DNA from: Coprinopsis marcescibilis
Lineage: Eukaryota; Basidiomycota; Agaricomycetes; Agaricales; Psathyrellaceae
Direction of reading: 5' to 3'
Assembly: GCA_004369085.1 (NCBI GenBank)
Contig: ML210209.1
Span: 88,192-152,191 of the forward strand
Length of the DNA stretch: 64,000 bases
The notes beneath the pieces were generated by a model. The model had not been told where the DNA came from, ran no database searches, and saw nothing but the letters and a program-made list of their open reading frames with translations. Below, piece after piece: positions 22,701-34,258 of the stretch. A program made the translations under genes and the position numbers. Position 1 is the stretch's first letter, and the number at the start of each line of letters is the position of its first letter.

Positions 22701-24445
22701 TTGCCTCAGATTCAACAACAGAAACATTGGCCGAATTGAAGCCTGCGAACGCTGAAGATTCCTCGAGGTCTTCCAGGATAGATTCGTCCTGAATCCTCGA
22801 GTGCTCGAAGGGGTCCACTCCGATTTCTGCGCTGCGGTTATGGCTAGCTGAAACGCTGCCGTTGGAGGCTAATGTTGTTGTTAGAGCAGATTTTTCACAT
22901 AATCTATCGCTACTCACTGTTTCCAATCTCGAAAGAGGGGATTAACGCATCTGCCCCGGTGCTCTGTCTAGAAGGCTTCATAGGGGAGGGGCTAGGAGGC
23001 AGCATTTTGACATCCCCGTCAGTCTCAGATTTATCTTCCTCGCGAGCGTGCTTGGCTCGTTCAACATGGCTCGATCTTCCCAGTGGTGGCGTGCTATGCA
23101 TCATACCGGGAGATCGACGAGGCGGCGTGGCGGGAGGTCCATGGGGAGAAGCATGTGTTGGAAGGTTGAGGTTGAAGGGATAAAGACCCGACCCTCTAGA
23201 CGAGTTGCGTTGAGGGGAGTCTTTGGGGGAGAAATGGGGTGGTTGCTGCACGTGTGGGGAGATGTGCTGTTGGTGCTGTAAGAATCGTTCGACGTGATGA
23301 CTCCTGCCAAGTGGCACTCCATCCTCAGTCTCCAAGTCAGCGGGGAGGCCTGCATGTCGTGGCGGCGTATCAAACAGCGCAACGCTGTTATCGCCAAGCT
23401 CATTGCTGGTTAGCATTTCGTCGACGATATTTGTGATGCTTGTGTCCGGGTCCAAGTCCAGCAAGTTGTCAACCTTCTTCACCTCGTCAGCTAGTGATAT
23501 ACTTCCATCCGATGAGTCCTCTTGCTCCATGCCATCATCTTCCTCCATCTGGAGGCCAGGAAGCTTGATTTCGTGAGAGTTGTCAAGTTCAGAAGTCTCT
23601 GAACCGTCGTCATCTTCGTCCTCAAATTCCAAGGCCTCCTCTTCCGTAGACTCGTCACGGTCAAACTCGAGGACGTCGCAGCGTTCATCCCAGGTGACAG
23701 TCTTTCGGCGCTCTCTTCTTCCACTCCCGCTGATACGCGGACCGTGCATGCGGCGGGAAACGAGCGAGGATCTACCTGGAGAGAGCCCGGGACTCGGTCC
23801 CCTAGATGGTGGCCTCTGTGACGGGGTTTGCAGATGTGAAGGTTGAGGGATGAGCTCCGACTTTGGGCGGGGTCTTGTCGAGGGAGGCGAGGACTTGCTG
23901 CGGTCCGATGGCGAGCGCCGAACAGTTGTTCTGAACGGACTCTTCGATACGGGCTCCTTCTCTAAAAGACCTTGAAGACCTTTGCTCTGCTTCCTGTCTC
24001 GCTTCAGAGCGAATGGACGTTCATTCTCTGCCTCCTCTTGTTCGTGCAGTGATACCGGGCGAGGTCGCTTCTCGCCAGAGACTCTACGAGTGGGTGTCGT
24101 GGCAGGAAAGACAACAGCAATAGGTGTTGGGCGGGAAGAGGGTGCGGTAGGGGTAGGTATTTGAGACTTGAACGGGGACTTGGAGACAAGATTGTTGCTA
24201 TGCATGTGCTTGTAACTCGATGACGAACGGCGCGCGACTACAACACCCTTGACTCGCGAAGGAGAATCTCGTTTGGAGATGCGGAGGGGTGATATTATCG
24301 AAGAAGAGGAGCTGCTTGTCGATGATACTGAGCCAGTATTCTGTGCGTTCCATCCCATGCCAGATTCACGGAGAATCGACGTCTTGATCGGGTCAGGCGA
24401 GTTTGAGAGTAGACGTTCCCGCAGAGGGGATTTGCGGCTAGTCAT
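19737..24445 (-). CDS. BUD4: Bud4/anillin-like septation scaffold with C-terminal PH domain
   Basis: About 1400 residues; start 24445 (MTSRKSPLRERLLSNSPDPI), stop 19737-19739. The first 1000 residues are disordered and Ser/Pro-rich, with many SP sites that look like CDK/MAPK targets and a conserved RRKTVTWDERCDVLEFD motif (about 23690-23740). The C-terminal part has the anillin-homology C2-like region (VKVVEVKNMHLPLPRDPTAI, then EHSKLEFTLTIKVKRDP and DGTLGRAFVSFKDI) and a PH domain (YFQGTLTQNGGDCT, TWRRRQFRVIGGNLVAFNDV, RSFRLVFPDNDEIVFFADTD). This architecture is that of fungal Bud4, which organises septins and the actomyosin ring at the bud neck or septum. A Ser-Pro-Leu-Thr-Arg repeat lies at about 22485-22600. 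Divergent from PEX5. Confidence 0.85.
22485..22600 (-). repeat. Coding tandem repeat in the Bud4-like protein
   Basis: Imperfect 21-27 nt units encode SPLTRAA / SPLTRAT / SPF-type repeats, with related SPLAHA and SPFLRSG units next to them. Copies gcccgtgtcaagggcgaggct and gcccgtgtcaatggcgaa are nearly identical. Likely replication-slippage expansion in a disordered region. Confidence 0.65.
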
Positions 24446-24724
24446 CGTCGTTTGGCGTCGTGCTCGTCGTGCTGGGCGTTGACGGGGTGATAAGAAAGGA
24501 TAAGGGAATCACAGAAGCAGTGTAGAGAGGCAATACCGAAAGTCAACAAACGCCGTGGGAAGTCCAGACTTCCTGATGCTTGCTCAACGCGCCTGTCACG
24601 TGATGGCGTAATACCCTGATGTAATGCAATGCATACATAACCGGTCCCGGTGTCTCGCGGACCGGGTCAATGCTGATGTTATCCGGGTCTGCACAAACTC
24701 CTAAACCTGTTCTTGACCACAACC
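24446..24724. promoter_or_regulatory. BUD4-PEX5 divergent promoter with E-box and inverted repeat
   Basis: 279 bp between divergent starts. It contains a palindromic tcacgtga E-box (24596-24603) and a 7-bp inverted repeat ccggtcc (24641-24647) / ggaccgg (24659-24665) separated by 11 nt. Both are plausible transcription-factor sites; neither factor can be named from sequence alone. Confidence 0.5.
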
Positions 24725-27030
24725 ATGTCTTTCCAAGGCCTTATTTCCAACTCGGAATGTGGGACTGCGTCCAATCCGCTGTCACAGGTGCTTAAGCATA
24801 CCGAAGCAGACCGTAGCCTCCAGCAAGTTAGTTAACAAAGGAAAAGCTTATTACCCCAGACTGATTTCATGTGCTTAGGACCGAATTGCTGGGCCGTCTT
24901 CATCGAGAGTGAGTCTAGAGAAATTGTGAGTTGCCGTCACTGACCCATATTTGACAACAGCTGCACCAACTTCCTACTTCTGCGAACGCTGGGCCAGTTC
25001 ACGAACAAGATATCGCACTCGCACGACAGTTTTTTGAAGGAAAGGGGCAGGAGCATGGCTTTAATCCCGGGTTCATGACATCGCATGCTCCGGATCTCTC
25101 CCGGCTTGAAATGACAGTAGGTCCACGACCGGGTCTTTATGAAGCTTGGGCAAAGGAACAGAGTCTTCATGGGCTCGAAGGAGGAGGATGGGCCAATGAG
25201 TTCGGTAACGCTTCCGGGATGAATTCCTCAGCCATACCAGCTCCGCACGCCGGTCTGAACCATGCAGAAGGTATGTAGCTTAGGCAAATCTACTCCTCTC
25301 GTGTTCTCACCGCTTTCAAGTGCAACAGAGGCAAAGTGCTTTCATACAGACCCCTGGTATTTATGGAAATGCCATGTCCTCGATGGGGATGTACGGAATG
25401 GGGATGCAATACGGAATGAATCCGTCGCTTCAGGTCTCATATCAAGGGAAAGGGAAGGGTAAGAGCAGAGAGGAAGACTTCGAGGCCGCCTTTGCTCAGG
25501 CCGCTGCCTCTTTCGCACCGGCCGAATCGAAGGCCGAGACTGAGTCCGGTCTTGAGGAACTCACGGATTCGTTGGAGAAGGCCTCCCTTGAGGGTCAGTC
25601 AGACTTTAAACAGTAAGTAATTATCGCATATCTTTGGGTACCTGTTGAGCCTTCCAATTAGAGCCTGGGATGAAATGCAGAGATCGGAAGTTCCTCCTCC
25701 TGAAGAAGATCTTGCAAAGTGGGAATCAGAGTTCTCCCAACTAATGGAAGCGCAGAGAGATGAGAGACAGTACGACTATGGAGCATCCATGCAAGAGGCT
25801 TGGGAATCTGGAATTGGCGATTTCCAACACATCGGCTCCGACAAGGCTATGAAATTTGACCCCGAAGGCGTCCCTATTCTCGACCCTTATGTCTTTGGTG
25901 GGTACACCCAATTTGAGCACTTTGAACGCCATTCTAAAGTCCGCGGTAGAGGAAAATAACCCTTTTAAGGATGCGCCATCGCGCTCCCTGTTAACTGATG
26001 CGAAAATGCTTTTGGAACAGAATGGGTCGCTATCCGAAGCGGCCTTGATGCTCGAAGCAGCCATACAGAAAGGTGACCTTGGCGAAGGTGGCTATGAAGC
26101 TTGGATTCTTTTGGGGGAGACTAGAAACATGGATGAGCGTGAAGAGGCTGGAATGCGGGCCTTGATGGAGGGTGTCAAGAGGGCGGAGGAATCGGGTGCT
26201 GCTGGCGAAGGAATGCTGGTAAGTGACTGGTTTGATGTTTCGAAGAGCCCCGTTTTCACGCGACGAGATAGTCACTTGCCATTTCGTTCACCAACGAATC
26301 ATATGATCGAGGATCACACTCCATGCTACTGCGCTGGATCAGAGCAAGACACCCCGAACTTCAAATACCAGAGGACACCATCAACGCAATGGCAACTAAC
26401 TCTGCCTGGGACACTCATGGTCGCATCACTGAAGTCTTTTTAAACCTTGCGCGAATGCAAAACAGCCAAGGGGTTCTCGACCCAGAGGTTCAGATCGGTC
26501 TCGGCGTGTTGTTTTACAACAACAGTGACTACGACAGAGCGAAGGACTGCTTCGAAGCTGCACTTAGCGTTAGACCACGGGACTATCTGTTGTGGAACAG
26601 GTTGGGCTCTTCGTTGTCAAATGGAAGTAAACCAGAGGAGGCCTTGGGAGCCTATCGCGAAGCCTTGCAGTTGCGGCCCACATATACGCGTGCGATATAT
26701 AACGTCGGTGTTGCATGTAGGTTACTTTCTCTGACACCCTTACTCTGGCCTGACATTTGAACCCAGGCCTGAACATCGGAGCTGATAAAGAAGCTGCTGA
26801 GCATTTCCTCAGTGCCCTCAACTTGCAAGACGCTAACAGCAACGGAACCACCAGCGATCAGCTATGGTTTACTCTTCGTCGTGCTTTGTTGTCGCTGGTA
26901 TGCTGCTTTCCGTCTCACGCGATATCCTTTGCTGATGTACCTCCAGGGACGAAATGACCTCGCGGAACTCGCCAAGCCAGAGGCAAAGACGAACCTAGAC
27001 GTTTTCCGCAAGGGCGGGCTGGACTTTTAA
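24725..27030 (+). CDS. PEX5: Peroxisomal targeting signal 1 receptor (peroxin-5)
   Basis: About 640 residues, start ATG 24725 (MSFQGLISNSECGTASNPLS), stop 27028-27030. Pex5 binds C-terminal SKL-type signals of matrix enzymes and carries them to the peroxisome membrane. The conserved N-terminal cysteine used for monoubiquitination is residue 12. WxxxF-type Pex14-binding motifs are seen as WANEF and WESEF in the disordered N-terminal half. The C-terminal half is the TPR array: EKNNPFKDAPSRSLLTDAKM, GYEAWILLGETRNMDEREE, LDPEVQIGLGVLFYNNSDYD, WNRLGSSLSNGSKPEEALGA, AYREALQLRPTYTRAIYNVG and the last helices ending FRKGGLDF. The key TPR asparagines (LLWNRLG, AIYNVGV) are intact. Introns are short and phase-consistent. 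Confidence 0.93.
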
Positions 27031-27356
27031 CTTTCATCTACACAGACTATATGCACCAATCTTAAACACAAAATCCCCTATATCAAACCCCATGTACGAA
27101 CCTCATCTCAATCTTGAAGCCAAATAATACCGCGATTGCTATTGGTTCTCAAGTTGATTCCGCCGGGATGCGGGCCGAGGCCCTACCATTGCACCCTCTT
27201 TCTTCCCTTTCTCAACTTTTTGTCCCTGTGACTTGTCACTTGAATGACTACATCACAGCCTATATAAGACACGACGACGGGAAACATGAACTCTTCCTTG
27301 TTCTCATTCCTTTCCCCGTTTTCTTCTCCTCCCAAATCCAATTTGTCGAAGCGACG
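27031..27356. promoter_or_regulatory. PEX5-DHAD intergenic with TATA box
   Basis: 326 bp. A good TATA element (tatataag, 27261-27268) lies 89 bp before the preferred ATG of the dehydratase gene. It is only 25 bp before an alternative ATG at 27286, which argues for the downstream start. Confidence 0.5.
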
Positions 27357-30300
27357 ATGTCCACAACGGATTCTGGCGACGTCCAAATGTCTGCACCGTT
27401 ATCTCCTAGTTCTCAACGTCATTTAGAGCTGAACATGAGAACCTGAACTCTGTAGACACGCGCTGAATACTAGGCCTTCCGGTGCCCAGGGCTCAGTGCA
27501 ACTGAACAAGATATCATCCCAGATCACCCAGAATAAGGTGCTTTATCCTATCTTTCAATCGAGAGCCGCACAGCTCCGGTGCTGATGTAAACGCTACTAG
27601 ATGCGTGGAGGTGCTCAGGCTATGCGTAAGTCCTAACCGTATTCAACGTCGGGCGTCATTCCAATTTAATCTCGGCAGTTTACGCCGTTGGTCTCGATGA
27701 GAAGGACATGGAAAAGCCTCAGGTGCGTCTGGATGACATTGAATACGACAACCATTGGCCAAGGTATTCATTACCACCGCATAGATTGGTGTTTCACCGG
27801 TCTGGTGGGAAGGTGCATATATACGTTTCCTTGACGTTCCGACGGGACCCCACTGACCCGATGACACAAACCCTAGGTAACCCTTGCAACTTCCATCTTG
27901 TAAGGCCGAACAAACACCTAGTGCCGAGAGTGATATACTCATGGAATAAACTCTAGCTTGACCTCGCGAAGCACGTAAAACAAGGATGTCAAGAGGAAGA
28001 CTTGATTGGCCTTATCTTCAATACAGTCGGTGTCAGGTTGGTCCCCCAGACCTGTTACATTCCCGGTCTACGTCTCACCATGAATATCGATGCAGTGATG
28101 CAATTACCATGGGCACAGATGGTAAGCACTACTCAGAACCCAGTAAACTTGGCTTCATTCCAGCATGTTCCAGGGATGAGATACTCGTACGCTACATTCG
28201 TCGGTCGATGGCAAGTAGGCGACGCTAACATATTTCCGAGGAAGGCTACCTACGCGTGACTTAATCGCAGACTCTATCGAAGCCGTGAGTAGATCGCCAA
28301 TTTGCTACGGAGAAACCGCGCTTACGGCTTGGTATTTGAACAGGTTGTCCTGGTACGTTACTCGGAATCTCGGATCGACGCTCGAACTCATGAGGATGAT
28401 AGGCTCAACATTATGACGGCAATATTTCCGTTCCGGGTTGTGATAAAAACATGCCCGGCTGCTTCATGGCCGCTGTAAGACACAACCGCCCAACTATTAT
28501 TGTATATGGCGGCACCATCCAACCGGGAACACGCCACGTCGGTGAGTTCCGCTAGATTAACGGAGCTCCGTGTACGCTGACGAGTTCGCGTAGATTGTTC
28601 ATCCATGGGCAAGGTCAAAGGTGGAAGTGTAAATATTTCTGACGCCTTCGAATCGTATGGTACGTCAGGTCGCTGCACTGTGGGCCGGAAAGCATGACAG
28701 ACTCATGTATGATCTCGTGAAGGCGCTTTCACTGTTGGAAAGATCAACGATGAGCAGCGGTTCGATGTCGTCCGGCACGCCTGCCCAGGTCCAGGTGCTT
28801 GCGGTGGTATGTACACCGCCAACACAATGAGCTCGGCATTGGAAGTAAGTGACAAAGCTTAGATACGAAACCTGATCTCTAATTCTTGTCAAGGTTCTTG
28901 GATTCTCGCTACCTTACTCTTCCAGCATTCCAGCATTACACCCAGGTTGGCATTATAGCCCATGCTAGTGTAAATAAGCTCTCTAACCCATAAACAGCAA
29001 AGGTTCAAGAATGCATCAAGGCAGCCAAGTACATGAAAAACTTGCTGGCACTCGATCTGAAGCCCAGGTTGGCAGTCTTGAACATGTTAGAGGAACACTC
29101 TTGAACTGATCACACTGGCAGAGATATACTGACCAGACAATCATTCTTGAACGCCATTGTTATAATCACTGTTCTCGGAGGATCCACCAATGCTGTACGT
29201 TCCTGCCAGCTGGTTTAGTTCGTTAATTGACAAGATGGTGTAGGTTTTACACTTGTTGGCAATGGCTCGAGCGGCAGAGATCGAGCTCAATATCGATGAC
29301 TTCCAGATGATAGCAGACAAGACACCCTTTTTGGCGGATCTCATGTCAGTGAACCTCTCTCCATCCACGAATAACTTAAACTTACGTCTCCTCGTAGGCC
29401 ATCCGGTCGTTACTACATGGACGACGTCCATAACATTGGAGGCATCCCCGCTATCGTCAAATATCTTCTTAACCACACAGATTTGATCGACGGCAACCAG
29501 TTGACCGTGACTGGGAAGACCTTGGCAGAGAACTTGAAGGACGTCGCTGAGCTCGATTTCGAGAACCAGGATGTGTTCAGGCCTATTGAAAACCCCATCA
29601 AACCTACTGGGCATATCACTATTCTTCGAGGAAACCTTGCTCCCGGGACAGCAGTCGCTAAGCTCACCGGCAAGGAGGGTTTGAACTTTGAGGTGAGTGG
29701 AACACGTATGTGCAGAGGTTATCAGATTATGACATTACATTGCGGTTTAGGGCGTCGCCAAATGCTTTGACAGGTGAGCGCTCTTTGACCGCTTGTCGCG
29801 AAACCATGGCTGAGGTTTTATTCCAGCCTGGATACATTCCATCCCGCCTTGGCTGCTGGTGAAATCAAAGCAGGCACTGTTCTTATCTTCAGATACCAAG
29901 GACCTAAGGGTGCGCCAGGAATGCCTGAAATGCTGGGTAAGCAAAATCTTTGGGATTGACCATCATCGGAGACCTGAACGCGAAGCACTCTTTAGGACCG
30001 ACGGGGGCTATTGCAGGAGCCGGCCTGGCCAATTCCACTGCTTTGATCACAGACGGGCGCTTCTCTGGTGCCAGTCGCGGCTTCATTATTGGACATGTTG
30101 TACCTGAGGCGCGTGTCGGTGGACCCATTGCTCTGGTGAAGGACGGTGACAGAATCATCATCGACTCCGGGACCCGCACCATCAACTGGCTGGTGGACGA
30201 GGAGGAACAAGCCCGAAGGAGGCAAGAATGGGAAGCTTCTAACAAGTCTCAACTGAATGTGAAGAGAGGCGTGTTGTTGCGATACGCCCGGGATGTCGCT

Positions 30301-30395
30301 GTAAGTCCAAACCATTTCATAGGCTCCGGGACCTGCCTAACGGTTATTGGTGTTGTGCTCTTCAGCCTGCGAGTCATGGCGCATATTGCGATTAA
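27357..30395 (+). CDS. ILV3: Dihydroxyacid dehydratase (IlvD/Edd family)
   Basis: About 600 residues spread over an unusually large number of short exons. It dehydrates 2,3-dihydroxy-acids in valine/isoleucine synthesis using an Fe-S cluster. Key motifs after joining exons: [37 protein letters not shown] (cluster Cys), [46 protein letters not shown] (Cys), [20 protein letters not shown] (Cys), [42 protein letters not shown], and [20 protein letters not shown]. All three cluster cysteines are present. The first exon is uncertain: ATG 27357 ([12 protein letters not shown]) gives no clear mitochondrial presequence, whereas ATG 27286 would give a basic, Ser-rich leader. It may be a cytosolic paralogue of canonical mitochondrial Ilv3. 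Confidence 0.85.
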
Positions 30396-30510
30396 AGAAA
30401 GCGAGGATAGCCTGTACATCAAAAAGGAATTGTAAAATACATAAGTGAACGCATGAGAAACTCGGCCTATATGCTGCATGAAAACATCGTTCGATTGCAC
30501 TCTATTCGCG

Positions 30511-31130
30511 TCATGGAGGAGTAGGCGGTGGCACAGGATTGAGCGGTTCAGTCATCTCGTCTTCAACTCCAGTCGGGGTGTTTGAGCTCGGAGACGTCGC
30601 ATGGGGTTTCGAAAGGCTCCTGCAAGGTGATTTAGGAAGTGAATTGTTGTCCGACGACCGTCGGCTCTTTGAAGGTGGTGGAGTGTAAACCATCTCCCCA
30701 GGTTTCGCATATCCAAGCAAGACAGCCGGGTCCGGAGGGATGATAAATCTCTCAGTCGAGGCATTTGGCGGCAGCTTTTCCTTGGGGGGCTCAGCTTTGC
30801 CCTGCTCTGCTAGTCGCTTCTGCTTCTTGCGGTTGTACCGTTTGCGGAAGTAGATCGCGAACCCAATGACCCATGCAATGAAGAGAACGCCACCGCATAC
30901 TGCGCCTGCAATGATGGGTGTTTTGGCAGGTTGCCTGGAGAAATGGTGCAGTATATGTTGAGCATTGGACGTTTAACACTGAGTTTGTGGAGTAGTTACC
31001 CTTGCAACGAGGCGGATTCTGAGGCGCTGACATCGCGCGCTTCCAACGTACGAGACACTAATCCTAGCATGGGAGTGAAACAGTCAGAGAAATCGTTCCA
31101 AACACGATGGAAGTACATACTAGGTGGCAT
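30511..31130 (-). CDS. Small single-pass membrane protein, hypothetical
   Basis: About 165 residues; stop at 30511-30513. Two starts are possible: ATG 31130 with an intron (GTATGT...GCTAG) giving MPPRLVSRTLEARDVSAS, or ATG 31070 without it (MLGLVSRTLEARD). I prefer 31130 because the splice sites are strong. One membrane helix (TPIIAGAVCGGVLFIAWVIG) is followed by a basic stretch YFRKRYNRKKQKR and a Pro/Ser-rich cytoplasmic tail with FIIPPDPAVLLGYAKPG and VYTPPPSK. It resembles small type-I-like agaricomycete membrane proteins, with no family I can name. Its 3' end converges on the dehydratase gene with 115 bp between. Confidence 0.6.
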
Positions 31131-31488
31131 TGAACACTTCCTGGTGGTCAAGGAACGACAGTAAGGATTTGTGTGGGCCCCGGGTGGTTTGAGACGATCA
31201 GCAAGGGGGTAATGGCATGGATAGCTATTTAAAGTCGGTCAAAGAATGAAAATCGTAATAGCAATGATGCAGAGCTGTGTACGATGACGAGCGCAGCGCA
31301 CTGCAGCCTGCGGACGTCGAGTAGACGACTTGGACAAGGTTGACCAAGCCCGCCAAGGAAATCTTCTGTCACGCGGACCTGGCGGACCCCACATCGGATA
31401 TATGCATAGCCCCTGACTTGTATTTTTGGAGCACACAGCAGCCGAAGGGATGAAAGTCGTAATGTGCATTTCAGTACTGAATACATTT

Positions 31489-33345
31489 CTACAATTTTGT
31501 AATTCCAATTCCAGGAAAACCAAACCGCCCATTCAAGCTCTGTCCTCCCATTGGCCCAGGAAACGGCAGTGCTCCCGGATTGCTTAAGCTATCTTCAACA
31601 ACAGGCCCACCAGAATTAGCATTGAGTGGTCGTCCCATGTACGCGTTTTGCATTGCAGGTGTACCGCCAGATCCAACAGCGGCGCCCATGAGCATTCCGT
31701 GCAGCTGCATTCTCAAACCCTGGACACTCGCCCGGACACCCATAACCTCCTCTCCCAGCCGAAGCACTTCCCCGACCACCCCTCCTCCCATCATCATATT
31801 AACACCTGCGCCGCCGCCTATCATCGCAAGTGCAATCTCACTCTTCCGATTGACTTCATCCACCACTGAGGTAAGGGACCCGAGCGAGGAATGTAACCCC
31901 TGCAACGTGTGGTGAAGGGATGGTGACGCCGTGTCCAATTCTGGGACAGTAAGGTTGATTGGCTGCGGCTGGACTGTGGGTGGTGGAAGGACGCCAGGCA
32001 CCGGAGGCGAAATCGAAGAAGACCCAGCAATGACCCCGCTTGCTGCGTATGGCGATGAATAAAGGCTGTAGCCGACATGACCTAGAGGGTACCCGAGCGG
32101 CGTTCCAATGCCAGAATTCAAAGAGTAAGGGTCCATGGGGTTCGGAATCGACGATAAACTGTGATGATGGGCATGTGCAGGTCCGGATTGTCGTTGCCTT
32201 TGTGGCGTATTGGAGAGTGAGTGCTGAGGCTGTTGATAATTGGGTGGGGGTGGTGCTTGTCGAACGCGAACCTCATCTTCAGCAGGAAAGTACAATGCGA
32301 TATCGTCGGCTGTTGACTGGCCGACCAATTGTGCAAATTCAGATGAGGTATGGGCACTTGTAGGACTTGATTGTGTCCGACTTTGCGAGCCGCTAGTCTC
32401 ACCCGGCTGTGCCGCGGATGTTGGAACAAAGGTAGAGGTTTGCGACTGGCTCCCATCCAGAGCAGATGTAGTCCTGGTCATCGGTGTTGTGAGTCCGGAA
32501 CCGTATGTGTCTGGTGGAGAGTAAGAGGCGGCTCTAGCAGTAGCTCCTGTATTTCGTATCCAAGGCTCCAATATAGTCCGAACAAGACTCATTTCCTTCT
32601 TGAAGACTTGAACTACGTTTTCTAACGTTTCAACGCGATGTCGAAGAATAATGTTCTGTTCCACTAGCTGGCCAACCCGTGGATCAGAGTTGCTTGGGCT
32701 TGAACCCTTGCCTTCCTGAAGGGAAGTTGACCCAGATGATGCATGCGAGGCGTTGTCGGCAGCCTGCAAGGTCAAAGGTGAGCCCGAGTTCGAAAGTGAG
32801 CAACACCGGACATACCAGTTCAACCCCAGTTACGGATACACTCTCCTTGTCGAAAGCCTTTGGGTCCTTGGTGCCGTTCAAGATGGTTTCATTTCTCGCC
32901 TTGCCCTCTTCCGAGAACTTGCATGCATCCTTCAAATGTGCAGCAAGTCGCTGCCGCTCTCCGCGGTATCTACACCCTTCGTCTTTGTAGACACACTCCA
33001 CCAGAAGCTCATCGACCATCTAGCATCGAAAGACGTTGTGGGAAAGAATGCAACCAAATTGTATACGACTTACACTTTGGACTATGGTACTCGTTGGCCC
33101 AAGATCCTGTACAGAGAGAGGCGAACGATCCACGGGGCATTGGGGTGCATGAGACAGCGCCTGAGTGATGCAGTCGCGACAGAATGTGTGCTGACATGTC
33201 GTCGTTGTCGCCGGGTCGTTGAAGGGTGCCCTATAAACAAATGAGACAATGCTCTTGAGCAACTGAGGCGGCAAAGAGGTCCGCACCTGCATATGCAGCA
33301 GAGCAGATTGTTATTTGGTGTGTCGGCGTAGTTGTATAGAGACAT
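31489..33345 (-). CDS. RING finger plus TRAF-type zinc finger protein
   Basis: About 560 residues; start 33345 (MSLYNYADTPNNNLLCCICR), stop 31489-31491. The RING finger is LCCICRAPFNDPATTTTCQH then TFCRDCI and CPVDRSPLS, so a complete C3HC4 set after the first intron is removed. A TRAF-type zinc finger follows (ELLVECVYKDEGCRYRGER, HLKDACKF). Next is a coiled coil (LVEQNIILRHRVETLENVVQ, VFKKEMSLVRTILEP) and a long Ser/Pro/Gly-rich tail ending FGFPGIGITKL. Predicted E3 ubiquitin ligase or scaffold. Its N-terminal module is paralogous to the RING-SH3 protein at 52376-53852. Introns at 32770-32821, 33020-33069 and about 33230-33287 have clean borders. Confidence 0.8.
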
Positions 33346-34258
33346 ATAGATTCCTTCCTGCTACTTGCGAACTCAATTGCAACGCGAGTCGATGAAAGGT
33401 TCAATGCGGGACCGGGTAGTGCTTGAAAGAGCTGCCAATTGCAAGTTGACTGGCGGTTGACTGAATGAATGGTTCGCCCCAAATGAATCGGACCGTGACT
33501 ACGCCGACTCTTGCTTGAGCTAGCAGCTGTGTGCTATGGCAAACCTTGTCTCGCGACAATTTAATTTAGGTCAAAGGTCGCAGTTCGGGATCGGATTTAC
33601 GTGGGGTGTCCTTGGAATATTCGTTTCTCGAACAGCCGATGTCGAAGGGCTGATAGCGGGGCCCTTGATGCTGCTGGGTTTAATGCGACAGCACCAAAGA
33701 CAATTTCACGGTGTATGATAGGATTGGTTAGAGAGGAATCAAGTGCAAGGGCAGGGAACGAGGTCGGTAACCCCAAGGCCGCTCCGCATCTCAGCCTAGA
33801 TAAGATAAGATTAGATTCTGCATCTTATAAGTAGAGTAGTGGGCGCCAACTGGCCTGCCTTGACAGTTCCTTTGGAGGGAATTCACTGTAAGGCCAGGGC
33901 TCTACCAGGGCATAGGAAGGGATATGTTGTTATCAGGACGTGCAGCAGTCTCCATTCTCGAGTCCAAAAAATAGTACCAACATGTTGAGAGAGCTGTCAT
34001 GTTTGCGGTCGAGACTCGGCATATGTATTTCTACCTGCTAGCAACCGAAATTCAGGAATTCACCAGCAGGTATCATGAGTTTAATTCCCTTCGCGAGTCA
34101 TGGTTTGCGCAGCAAGACTCGAGTAAGTAATGTTGGAAGATGCATCCACAAAGTTACTACGTGTCCTTATTTGAAGCTTCCCACGACTGTGTTGTTAAGA
34201 TGTCGGCCGGCCACGTCTGACCCGCTCACTCTCTCTTTCTGTCCTTCTTCATCATACA
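33346..34258. promoter_or_regulatory. Divergent intergenic with GATA cluster
   Basis: 913 bp between the RING-TRAF start (-) and the cyclophilin start (+). agataagataagatta (33798-33813) holds two or three overlapping GATA sites, followed by a tataag element near 33826. A CT-rich run ctcactctctctttctgtcc precedes the cyclophilin ATG. No convincing gene lies inside. Confidence 0.45.
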
